Shown piece after piece: positions 33,582-41,443 of a stretch of 54,858 nt of DNA. The position numbers and the translations under genes were made by a program. The notes below the pieces were generated by a model. That model made no database searches and was not told where the DNA came from. It saw only the letters and a list, made by a program, of their open reading frames with translations. The stretch's first letter is position 1; every line of letters starts with the position of its first letter. The DNA is from Nitrososphaerales archaeon. Its GTDB lineage: Archaea > Thermoproteota > Nitrososphaeria > Nitrososphaerales > CADDZS01. The DNA is taken from the NCBI GenBank assembly GCA_030038075.1, contig JASHPO010000128.1:1-54858 (forward strand), given 5' to 3'.

Positions 33582-34610
33582 ATGGGAAGAACACTATTGC
33601 TAGGGGTTTTGCGGGACAATCACCGCATTGCCGTAATTGCTACAATTGCAATGCTAGTGCTTTCGGGAGTGGTGGTGGCGTCTTCTGACTCGGGACTCTC
33701 GCCAACATACGGCATATCATATCGAGTTCCACTTCTCAGTCTGTTTGCTTCTTCATCAGACGTCGCTTTATCTGCAAATCCAACCAAGTCTATAGCACCA
33801 GTTATTCCAAGTAGCTCAAGCGTTTCTGGATCTGTTCAATCGGTGGAGACTAGCGGGTCCGGGCCTCAATTTGTGTGGGCGAGTGTATTAGCACTCGCGA
33901 CTGGAGCGTCAAAAGTATCAGAACGTTCTGCAGTAGAGTACGCCGTAACAGCAGGTCCATCCAGCGGGATGGGAGACGCCCAAGCAAGTGGACAAGTTTT
34001 GGTGTCTGGAAGTGCAGCATCCAATTCTGGCCAATCTGTGTCCGTAACAGCGACTCCCGTAACGTCCGGGGGTGCTATTGTATCTTCCGGCCAAGTCTCT
34101 GTATCCGTTATGCCAGGGGGCCAGCTAATTGTCACAACTGCAGTTACTGGTAATGGAATGGTTTTCTCGCAGCAATTTCTTTCGCCTTCTATTCTCAAGA
34201 CGGATGCTCTGATGAACGGATTCGGAAGCAACACACAGTCCTCAAGCACTGGCTTGTCCACAGTCACTGCCGCAATTCCGGGGCTCTGGCTCGACTCTTC
34301 AAAGAGAAGAACGAAATCACAGATTTACATCGAAATACTTGAACTGATGAAGCGCGGTCCGATGACGCCGTTCGAGATAGCATTCTATGCGAGACTAAAT
34401 CGCAAGCGGACAAAGGAATATACGGAATTCCTGAAGCATACCGGCTATCTGCAAGAAGAACTGGAGAAAGAAACTGGAAAGAAAGTGTATGTCCTCACCA
34501 AGGAAGGCTTTCTATTTCTGGAACGCGTGAAAGTTCTCTTCCAAGACAAATTATCGGTGTCGGAGATTCCCAAGTTGGGCTCTAAAGCGAGCCTTGAAGA
34601 AAACTTGTAA
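33582..34610 (+). CDS. Membrane-anchored protein with C-terminal winged helix
   Basis: A 342-residue protein with a hydrophobic N-terminal span (residues 15-34, AVIATIAMLVLSGVVVAS), about 200 residues of Ser/Val/Gly-rich low-complexity sequence typical of exported proteins, and a C-terminal winged helix-turn-helix (residues about 240-325). That domain holds YIEILELMKRGPMTPFEIAF, RKRTKEYTEFLKHTGYLQEE and VYVLTKEGFLFLERV, matching the archaeal ArnR-like HTH_45 pattern. It is divergent from the ABC cluster and could regulate it. The topology is puzzling, since positively charged residues precede the only span. Confidence 0.7.
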   Translation: MGRTLLLGVLRDNHRIAVIATIAMLVLSGVVVASSDSGLSPTYGISYRVPLLSLFASSSDVALSANPTKSIAPVIPSSSSVSGSVQSVETSGSGPQFVWASVLALATGASKVSERSAVEYAVTAGPSSGMGDAQASGQVLVSGSAASNSGQSVSVTATPVTSGGAIVSSGQVSVSVMPGGQLIVTTAVTGNGMVFSQQFLSPSILKTDALMNGFGSNTQSSSTGLSTVTAAIPGLWLDSSKRRTKSQIYIEILELMKRGPMTPFEIAFYARLNRKRTKEYTEFLKHTGYLQEELEKETGKKVYVLTKEGFLFLERVKVLFQDKLSVSEIPKLGSKASLEENL

Positions 34611-34675
34611 TGACGATAACGATAGTTCGTCTAGAATCTATACCTAATTGGAAATTTGCTCAAGGGGCCTTTTTG

Positions 34676-34807
34676 TTACTCTCGGACCTGCGAATGAAAT
34701 CTACTGCTATCAGTCCCGTGAGCAAAATCAAAATTGACTACCTCCCCGAAGTCAACGATCTGCAAATCGAAGCGACCAACAATTGAGTCTCTTGCGGAAA
34801 GGGTCAC
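34676..34807 (-). other. Possible short ORF downstream of the methyltransferase
   Basis: After the methyltransferase stop the same frame stays open for 57 codons and reads coding-like (GRFDLQIVDFGEVVNFDF). A GTG at 34807 would give 43 residues. It may be a lost C-terminal extension, a small gene or chance. No family recognised. Confidence 0.2.
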
Positions 34808-34849
34808 TCTGAAAGTAAGAACGAAGCTACTAGGCTGACCGTTTTTGTT

Positions 34850-35428
34850 CTACTTTTTGCAGACAAACCCGTAATGGTACGGACCAGCGTTTAATCCATG
34901 AACAATTTCCAAGCCGTTTTCTTTAAGAATATGCCGCGTTTCCTGCTCCGACAACCTCTTTTCAATGGGCGGGCCTGCACCTGCATCACGCTTTTGCCAA
35001 TCGATGTCGACTATCTCTGCGATGGGTTTGGAAACTCGCTTTACTTCGTCGAGGAATTGTTTCTTATCCGAAAGGTCGTGCAGAATATTTGCAAAGAGGG
35101 TTACGTCAACGCTTTCGGAGGGAATTTGTGTCTTCGCAACATCCGATCCTAGAATTACAACGTTGGTAGAATTAAGAGCATTCTGCCCTAAATTTCTCCG
35201 AAGATGGTCTATCATGACAGGATTCGAATCTACCGCATACACCTTGCCAGTGATTCCGATTCTGTTTGAAATCGGAATCGTAAAAAAGCCCGGGCCGCAT
35301 CCCAAGTCTGCCACACACGTACCACTTGTTATGTTGAGCTTAGTGATGATGTTTTCCGGATCCTGGTAGCTCTTTCGATCTTCTGACATCAAAAGTTTCG
35401 CGAATTCATCCGTATCCAATAGTTTCAA
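34850..35428 (-). CDS. SAM-dependent methyltransferase (class I)
   Basis: The 192-residue enzyme shows motif I VADLGCGPGFFT (residues 39-50), the post-I acidic VYAVDSN near 66, and LFANILHDLSDKKQFLDEVKR (motif IV/V region near 110-135). The fold is UbiE/Methyltransf_11-like. The substrate cannot be inferred from sequence. It stands alone, divergent from the gene at 35528. ATG start. Confidence 0.85.
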   Translation of the reverse strand: MKLLDTDEFAKLLMSEDRKSYQDPENIITKLNITSGTCVADLGCGPGFFTIPISNRIGITGKVYAVDSNPVMIDHLRRNLGQNALNSTNVVILGSDVAKTQIPSESVDVTLFANILHDLSDKKQFLDEVKRVSKPIAEIVDIDWQKRDAGAGPPIEKRLSEQETRHILKENGLEIVHGLNAGPYHYGFVCKK

Positions 35429-35495
35429 TTTAAAGACTCGGAGCTTTAACTAAAGCGTTTTCATTTTCTTGAAATCAATTGTATAAACAAACAAG

Positions 35496-35505
35496 CTTTT
35501 AAAAT
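35496..35505 (+). promoter_or_regulatory. TATA-like box for the hypothetical gene at 35528
   Basis: CTTTTAAAAT centred about 27 bases before the TTG start implies a leaderless transcript and supports that start codon. Confidence 0.5.
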
Positions 35506-35527
35506 CGGGGTTGCGCGTTATCCTCGA

Positions 35528-36061
35528 TTGACTTTCAGAGCAGGCAAACGCCACAAGGTCCAAGAGTCTGGTCGGTCAAAAAGTGTTCTGAAACTAGCTT
35601 CAAAGTTTCAGTATTTTGTAAACACCGGAAAGATTTCAAAGCGCGACCTGAAAGCAATAGATGATCAGATCTACATTACTACATTGGATCACGCCGGAAA
35701 GGTTCTTCAGCTTCTTGACCAACTAAAGGAGCACGTTCCGAAGGGAAAGGGCAAAGAGATCCTAGAACAGGCCTGCAAGTCCTGGATCGAATGGCTCGCG
35801 GAGCTGGATTCGAAGAAAAAACTAGGATATTTAGATTTGAAAGTCGGAAACGACGAGAGCCGCGGGGCAATTTTGGACACAGCAATCGATGCGGACACAG
35901 ATCTTTTCAGGATGCTGTCCGCGTTGAACTCGACTCTGGCAGCTTCGGTCAGGAAAGCTTCCTACGAGGTGCCAAACTCTAGTGAAATACTGACAAGCGT
36001 TGCAGAAATACTGGATGCCTATGAGGCAAGAAAGAAGATCATATCGAAACTGTGCGACTAG
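35528..36061 (+). CDS. Hypothetical helical protein (177 aa)
   Basis: No family recognised. It has a basic N-terminus (FRAGKRHKVQESGRSKS) followed by mostly helical sequence with heptad-like leucines (LQLLDQLKEHVP, then KILEQACKSWIEWLAEL). It has no signal peptide or span. The TTG start is supported by the upstream TATA-like box. Its end overlaps the convergent TFB gene by four bases. Confidence 0.65.
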   Translation: MTFRAGKRHKVQESGRSKSVLKLASKFQYFVNTGKISKRDLKAIDDQIYITTLDHAGKVLQLLDQLKEHVPKGKGKEILEQACKSWIEWLAELDSKKKLGYLDLKVGNDESRGAILDTAIDADTDLFRMLSALNSTLAASVRKASYEVPNSSEILTSVAEILDAYEARKKIISKLCD

Positions 36062-36999
36062 ATCTTCAACGCCGCTTTGAGACCCTTGTATCTGTTCCTG
36101 ATAGTAACTTCGGTAACGCCTGCGGCTTCTGCAACGTCTTTCTGAGTCTTGTTCTCATTTTCCATCACACAAGCGACGTACAAGGCTGCCGCGGCTAGTC
36201 CCATTGGATCTTTACCGGCCGAAGTTCTAGTCTCCTCAGCCTTTTTCAAGATCTCAAGAGCTCTTCTTTTTGTTCTTTCCGTCAAACCCGCCTTGCTAGC
36301 TATCCTGGAAACGCATTTTGTCGGGTCAACTACCGGCATCCTGAGATCCATTTCCCTCAGGAGCAATCTGTAACATCTAGCTATGTCCTTTTTCTTCACA
36401 TTGCTGACTCCGGAAACATCTTTAAGAGTACGTGGAGTTTCAGTGTCCCTGCAGGCCGCGTAGAGCGAAGCAGCAATCAAGGCGGAAATTGACCTGCCCC
36501 TGACCAAACCCCTCTCCAGTGCCTTTCTGTATACATATGCGGCTTTTTCAATTACGGCGTCGCTGACATTCAGTTTGTCCGCGAGCCTATCAAGTTCACT
36601 GAAGGCTTGCCTGAGGTTTCTGTCCACGGGTTCGTGAACTTGACTTCTGCCATCCCAAGTCCTGAGCCTCTCAATGGTTGCCTTCATGGAGGCTGGCAGG
36701 GATTTACCGGAAGCGTCTCTGTCTTCGACACCGATAACGGTTGCGAGACCCATGTCATGCATCGCAAGGCTGGAAGGAACTCCTGTCCTACTGCGATCGT
36801 CCTTTTCTTCCTTAGAAAAGGCCCTCCACTCGGGACCTATCTCCTCGATTTTTTCCTTTACGACATAACCGCAATTGCTACAAAAAAGCTCGCCACCCGA
36901 AGTGTCTACAACCATCGGCCCTTTGCCACATCTGGGACACCGGTCGATTGACCTTTGAAGTCGGAAAAGATTACTCGATGGCTTGTTCTCTATGCTCAT
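36058..36999 (-). CDS. tfb: Transcription initiation factor TFB
   Basis: From ATG 36999 the product is 313 residues, the archaeal TFIIB homologue that bridges TBP-DNA and RNA polymerase. The N-terminal zinc ribbon has Cys21, Cys24, Cys40 and Cys43 (CPRCG and CSNCG). The B-reader/linker GPEWRAFSKEEKDDRSRTG lies at about 54-72. Two cyclin-like repeats follow, with VIEKAAYVYRKALERGLVRG and RSISALIAASLYAACRD in the first and GLAAAALYVACVMENENKTQ plus a C-terminal HTH in the second. An upstream start would add 44 poorly conserved residues. Confidence 0.95.
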   Translation of the reverse strand: MSIENKPSSNLFRLQRSIDRCPRCGKGPMVVDTSGGELFCSNCGYVVKEKIEEIGPEWRAFSKEEKDDRSRTGVPSSLAMHDMGLATVIGVEDRDASGKSLPASMKATIERLRTWDGRSQVHEPVDRNLRQAFSELDRLADKLNVSDAVIEKAAYVYRKALERGLVRGRSISALIAASLYAACRDTETPRTLKDVSGVSNVKKKDIARCYRLLLREMDLRMPVVDPTKCVSRIASKAGLTERTKRRALEILKKAEETRTSAGKDPMGLAAAALYVACVMENENKTQKDVAEAAGVTEVTIRNRYKGLKAALKI

Positions 37000-37221
37000 G
37001 GCAAAAACACCAAGAAACCTGAATTCGTAAGGTATAAATCGGACGGAATTCAGACTTATAACCTTTGTGGATTTTTGACTACAAATCGCTAGTTGTGATA
37101 CAAAACCCCTTCGCCTTTGATTTACATGCAAAAACTCTATGCGCAGATAAAGGGCATTTGGGGCTTTCGGCCTACTAACGCCTGAATGCCAACTCGAAGA
37201 GGAAAAATAATTCCGGCAAAG

Positions 37222-37575
37222 TTACACACCGATATTTCCCAATCCATCGGAATTTTCGTTCTGCGGCGCTAACTTGTCATATTCTACAATCATATCGTTA
37301 TTGAGCATTTTTCTTTGAACCTCCGAAATCAGCTCTTCTAATTCCTCATCAGAACAGCCTCGGTCTTTCAATATTTTATTTCTGATTTCGTCAGAGATTT
37401 TTACATTCACATTATGGCCGCCGTAATTACCACCAAAGGCTACTGCGTCAAAATTTACGGTCGTTTCATTAGCGGCCGTCATTTTCAGGGTAAAGAATCC
37501 TCGAATTCTATATGATGCGCCAAGCCCCTCGAGTCCCGTTACATGAACTTCCCCTAGATCGTCGATTAGTGTCAA
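37222..37575 (-). CDS. Hypothetical protein (117 aa)
   Basis: Unrecognised. A beta-rich first half (VHVTGLEGLGASYRIRGFF) and an acidic helical end with two closely spaced segments (DEELEELISEVQRKML). Two asparagine/glycine-rich stretches lie near residue 50 and at the C-terminus. Starts at ATG; it is divergent from the acylphosphatase gene. It reads as genuine coding sequence, but there is little further support. Confidence 0.5.
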   Translation of the reverse strand: MTLIDDLGEVHVTGLEGLGASYRIRGFFTLKMTAANETTVNFDAVAFGGNYGGHNVNVKISDEIRNKILKDRGCSDEELEELISEVQRKMLNNDMIVEYDKLAPQNENSDGLGNIGV

Positions 37576-37660
37576 TGAAATATCTTTGAATTCCCTTCAT
37601 TTTGAGATTTATAGATTGCTCAACAAAAGAGAAATAATGTGTGCTTGGAAATAGCTGTGC

Positions 37661-37945
37661 ATGACTGATGAGCTTGAAGCTGTAAAGGTCATAATCTCTG
37701 GCAAGGTGCAGGGAGTTTCCTTTCGAGCTTCGTTGAAAAAAATTGCGCAAGAATGTAATGTCGTGGGCTGGGTCAGAAATGTAGAGGATGGGAGCGTTGA
37801 GGCTTTCATTCAAGGAAAAAATTCTAACGTCCAAAGAGTCTTGGATTGGTGTCATTCTGGCCCTCCGAACGCGCGCGTTGAAAACCTCGTCATCAAAAAG
37901 GAAAGAGTCGAACCTACGGCTCGGTATTTCGTTGTGCTGCTCTGA
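37661..37945 (+). CDS. acyP: Acylphosphatase
   Basis: A 94-residue enzyme hydrolysing acyl phosphates. The signature GKVQGVSFRASL places the catalytic Arg at residue 22, and GWVRNVEDGSVEAFIQG the catalytic Asn at 40. Length and motif spacing are those of the family. ATG start. Confidence 0.95.
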   Translation: MTDELEAVKVIISGKVQGVSFRASLKKIAQECNVVGWVRNVEDGSVEAFIQGKNSNVQRVLDWCHSGPPNARVENLVIKKERVEPTARYFVVLL

Positions 37946-38025
37946 CATGGTCGTGCCGAAAAGCTTAATGTCGTTCCAGCAAGCCTGATTGGCCGAACTC
38001 AAAACTCGATAGTTGATCTCGAAAG

Positions 38026-39054
38026 TTGCCGAAGAAAGTTGCTCTAATTAGAGGAGACGGAACGGGACCTGATCTCGTTAAAGCCATGCTCACGGTTCTG
38101 CATGCTACGGAGACTGAGACTGAATTTATTCAATGCGATGCAGGTGAGGAGTGGTGGCAGCAGCATGGAGGTCAGACACTTATTCCCGAGGAAACTTGGA
38201 ATATTCTGAATACTGTAGATGCTTGTTTCAAAGGGCCGACGACAACACCTTGGACTCCGGGGTCTCCGAAGAGCGTCGCTGTCAGCATCCGTCAGAGATT
38301 TAATTTGTATGCGAACGTAAGACCTGTCAAGACTTTCAAAGGACACGTTTCACCGCTGGGCGAAGTTGATTTTGTCTGCGTCAGAGAGGCAACGGAAGGA
38401 ATGTACAGCGGTCTGGAACACAGGCTTACTAACGACGTAGCAATAAGCGTGCGAAAGATTACGCGTCAGTCAAGCGAAAAAGTGACCGAATACGCATTCA
38501 AGGAAGCAGAGAGGAGAGGTTGGACCAAAGTCGTTGCCATAAACAAGGGGAACATACTGAAGGAAACGGACGGTCTTTTCATGGAAGCGGTCCACTCAGT
38601 CGCGGGAAGGCATCCCCACGTAAAATTGGAAGAATCCTTCATCGACAACTGCTCGCAGCAACTTGTTAAGAACCCTCAGATATACAACCAGTCGGTGCTT
38701 CTAAGTACGAATTTGTTCATGGATATCATTTCTGAGGAAGCTTCAGGGCTGATCGGGAGTATCGGAACAATCTATTCTGCGAACATCGGCGACAAGTATG
38801 CAATGTTCGAGCCCGCGCACGGAAGCACACCCAAATACAAAGGGCAGGACAAGGTTGACCCTGTTGCTACGATTCTGTCAGGCGCTTGGATGTTAGGCTA
38901 TCTCGGTGAGCACGAAGCATCCGACGCGATCTTTCAGGCGACTAGGGAAGTAATCGAAGAGGGCATAGTCACCACCTACGATCTGGGGGGAACGGCAAAG
39001 ACATCTGAAATGACGAAAGCTATAGCAACTAGAGTCAGAAAGATACTCAAGTAA
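38026..39054 (+). CDS. icd: Isocitrate/isopropylmalate dehydrogenase family, probably isocitrate dehydrogenase
   Basis: The 342-residue protein has the beta-decarboxylating dehydrogenase fold: IRGDGTGPDLVKAML at the N-terminus, SVAVSIRQRFNLYANVRPVK near residue 85, the VREATEGMYSGLEH substrate loop, the catalytic Tyr/Lys region with AINKGNILKETDG, and the cofactor segment FEPAHGSTPKYKGQDKVDP. It lacks obvious isopropylmalate-specific loop residues. Isocitrate is the better guess, but homoisocitrate/isopropylmalate activity cannot be excluded. TTG start. Confidence 0.82.
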   Translation: MPKKVALIRGDGTGPDLVKAMLTVLHATETETEFIQCDAGEEWWQQHGGQTLIPEETWNILNTVDACFKGPTTTPWTPGSPKSVAVSIRQRFNLYANVRPVKTFKGHVSPLGEVDFVCVREATEGMYSGLEHRLTNDVAISVRKITRQSSEKVTEYAFKEAERRGWTKVVAINKGNILKETDGLFMEAVHSVAGRHPHVKLEESFIDNCSQQLVKNPQIYNQSVLLSTNLFMDIISEEASGLIGSIGTIYSANIGDKYAMFEPAHGSTPKYKGQDKVDPVATILSGAWMLGYLGEHEASDAIFQATREVIEEGIVTTYDLGGTAKTSEMTKAIATRVRKILK

Positions 39055-39823
39055 TCTTCGCATAATCTCTTTTCGGCGCACCGCGAATTTCTTCTCCAAA
39101 TTTTGTTACGTTCACGAATTTGATTTCAGGTTTTGACTGGATTAGGAATTCAAGCGATTCTTTACCAAATGCAAGCTTCGTAGGTCTTAGACTGCTGGTA
39201 CCGGAAACGTACTTGTTTTTTGAATACTCTCCTTCATTGCTTCCAAAGTCCATTCCGGCTATTATCAATCCGGAAGGACCAAATTCGCTCACTACGTAAC
39301 ATGCCCTGTCGCCATCCGTCAATCCTCCAAAATTTGTGACATTCGCTACTGACGAAACCTGAGTTGTCCCATAAATATTCTCTCCCAACTCGGGTACTAT
39401 ATTTCTTATCAGGGCCTGGTTGTCGCCATGGGCATGCACGAAAACAAACGCTTCGCGACTATTTTTTTCCAGGCTTTGCAGTGAACAACTGTCCAGATCG
39501 CTAATGATGATTGAAGGGTTTAATCCTGACCTGTATAACGCATCAGCAGCGCCGTCTGCGGCCACAATTAATGGATCCGTATTATTCAACCAATTTTCAA
39601 GACCATTAAGGTCGTAATCGAGCGAGGGGCCAGCGCCGAACAACACAGCATCTCTGCCTCTGATTAAATTTCGAAGGATCTCCGGATCAGTTTTTCTTTG
39701 CTTCAAAAGACCGGAAAGAAGATCTCTTGACGCTTCGTCTAGAGCTTGGTCGTAATTGAGTGCTGCGCATATTTTTGGGTAAAAGAGCCTGAACCATTCA
39801 GTGCCGATAGGCGGTTCATTCAC
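39047..39823 (-). CDS. mptE: 6-hydroxymethylpterin diphosphokinase MptE-like (DUF115)
   Basis: A 258-residue member of the archaeal DUF115/MptE family, which activates 6-hydroxymethylpterin as its diphosphate for tetrahydromethanopterin or folate synthesis. Motifs are the glycine-rich LFGAGPSLDYDLNGLENWL, VAADGAADALYRSGLNPSIIISDLDS, VHAHGDN and FGGLTDGDRACYVV. It is divergently transcribed from the dihydropteroate synthase-like gene that uses its product, which strengthens the call. The 3' end overlaps the convergent icd gene by 8 bases. Confidence 0.88.
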   Translation of the reverse strand: MNEPPIGTEWFRLFYPKICAALNYDQALDEASRDLLSGLLKQRKTDPEILRNLIRGRDAVLFGAGPSLDYDLNGLENWLNNTDPLIVAADGAADALYRSGLNPSIIISDLDSCSLQSLEKNSREAFVFVHAHGDNQALIRNIVPELGENIYGTTQVSSVANVTNFGGLTDGDRACYVVSEFGPSGLIIAGMDFGSNEGEYSKNKYVSGTSSLRPTKLAFGKESLEFLIQSKPEIKFVNVTKFGEEIRGAPKRDYAKIT

Positions 39824-39877
39824 GACGAAAAAAAAACTTCAAAGACATTTAACACTTCCAAACGCGAATTAATTCCG

Positions 39878-40753
39878 ATGTCGAATGGATTGATTTCGGG
39901 AACTATCGGCGGAGTCAAACTTGGCGATCGACGAATCGTGCGGATCATGGGAGTTCTAAACCTTACAAGAAATTCATTTTATTCGGGATCTGTTGCTACT
40001 ACAGATCAAGAGATATCGCGGGCGGCGCAAAGGCTTGCTGATGAAGGTGCAGACATAATCGATGTTGGCGCTAGATCCACGGCTCCCTACAGACGTTATG
40101 ACATTCCAGTAGAATCTGAGAAACGCCTATTGATCAACGCTATCAAAATTGTCGGGAGAGCAGTTGACCTTCCTATTTCAGTCGACTCGACTCGGTACGA
40201 CCCTGCAAGATCCGCCATCGCTGAGGGTGCTATAGTCTTGAACGACGTTTTCGGGTTCACACAAAGAGACGGACCAAGACTTGCATCTCTCATTGCCTCA
40301 AAAGATCTTTCTCTCCTAACGACAGCACACGAGAAGAGGTCACGCGCGTTTTCGAATCCTATGAGGCGAGTCATGGATTGCTTGCAAAAAAGCCTTGAGA
40401 TAGCGAGTTTTCAAGGGATTGATCCTCACAAGACGGTGATAGACCCAGGTATTGGATTTTTCAGAGATCGGACCATTTCAAACGTCGAGTGGAACTGCTC
40501 AATAATTGCAAATCTAAAACAGCTGAGAGAGTTGACAAGACCAATCTGCGTCGGAATTTCTCGTAAGAGCTTTATCGGCAAGATACTGAGAAAAGACACG
40601 CCCGATCAGCGTTTGATTGGGTCTTTGGGGGCGACAGCTGTTGCAGTTTTCAATGGAGCACACTTGATCCGAACACATGATGTGGCGCCAACTTTGGAGG
40701 CATCGAAGATCGTACATACTGTGCGAGAAAAAGGTTTAATCCACTACGACTAG
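39878..40753 (+). CDS. folP: Dihydropteroate synthase-like protein
   Basis: From ATG 39878 the product is 291 residues; longer in-frame starts run into the divergent neighbour. It has the pterin-binding TIM-barrel signatures IMGVLNLTRNSFYSG (residues 23-37), ADIIDVGARSTAPYRR, ISVDSTRYDPARSAIAEGA and a C-terminal GISRKSFIGKILR. It should condense hydroxymethylpterin diphosphate with p-aminobenzoate or a related aryl amine. The family in archaea is divergent, and the aryl substrate is uncertain. Confidence 0.87.
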   Translation: MSNGLISGTIGGVKLGDRRIVRIMGVLNLTRNSFYSGSVATTDQEISRAAQRLADEGADIIDVGARSTAPYRRYDIPVESEKRLLINAIKIVGRAVDLPISVDSTRYDPARSAIAEGAIVLNDVFGFTQRDGPRLASLIASKDLSLLTTAHEKRSRAFSNPMRRVMDCLQKSLEIASFQGIDPHKTVIDPGIGFFRDRTISNVEWNCSIIANLKQLRELTRPICVGISRKSFIGKILRKDTPDQRLIGSLGATAVAVFNGAHLIRTHDVAPTLEASKIVHTVREKGLIHYD

Positions 40754-40765
40754 GTACGAATTCAG

Positions 40766-41365
40766 ATGCCGAAGAGCGAACCTCCGAACGAGGTGCAGGT
40801 GAAGCGAGCCGCAGAGCTTCGAGAATGGCTAGAGTCTAAAATCGAAGAGCTTGAGACCGAACTTCAGAAGCTGAAAGACATGCAGCTTGTTGTTGATTCT
40901 GAACTACGAAGGAGCAGTTTTGTCCCTGCCACAGAGCTCAAAGGACAAGACGTCTCTAGAGCCGCTGAACCAGAGAAAAATCCAACCTCTCCGAATCAAG
41001 TAGCGAAATCTACCGAAGAGCCTCGGCAGCTTCGCAGGTCCAAGGACGGTCTTTTGATCGCAAATGCATTCATCACTCCGGCAAAGCTTGTCGTGATACC
41101 TGCGAGTGATGTCAAATTATCGCAAACAATTCCTCCCTTCCAGACTTTCTTTGTGAACCGGATTCTGAAGGGCTACGAATCAAAAGATCAAGAGCTCGTT
41201 GCTACAGGAAAGTTAAACCAAGCCGAAGCTCTTTCTTATGCGGTAGAAGAAAAGGACGGCATGATCAGCAGGGTAGTCGTTAACAACTACCGGGACAAGT
41301 CGAGACTAAATGAAATTCTTAGCACCGTAAATTGGGCTATGACTCGAATGCTCGAAAAAAAATGA
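40766..41365 (+). CDS. Conserved-looking hypothetical protein with N-terminal coiled coil
   Basis: A 199-residue protein downstream of folP by 12 bases. Residues 10-50 form a strong coiled coil (KRAAELREWLESKIEELETE, LQKLKDMQLVVDSEL). A disordered Pro/Ser/Lys linker (60-105) leads to a globular domain of about 95 residues (IANAFITPAKLVVIPASDVK, then PPFQTFFVNRILKGYESKD). Not recognised. It ends 78 bases before guaB, so it may belong to either unit. Confidence 0.6.
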   Translation: MPKSEPPNEVQVKRAAELREWLESKIEELETELQKLKDMQLVVDSELRRSSFVPATELKGQDVSRAAEPEKNPTSPNQVAKSTEEPRQLRRSKDGLLIANAFITPAKLVVIPASDVKLSQTIPPFQTFFVNRILKGYESKDQELVATGKLNQAEALSYAVEEKDGMISRVVVNNYRDKSRLNEILSTVNWAMTRMLEKK

Positions 41366-41443
41366 GCTCTCGACCGTACTAAAGCCTTATAGAGATCTTT
41401 CAGTGATACAATTTCGGCAAGGGAGAATTTAGGGTCGTTCACC

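Noticed and set aside
37508-38002. 164-codon minus-strand frame covering the acylphosphatase
   Set aside because: The plus-strand acylphosphatase has both catalytic residues; the antisense frame is a shadow.
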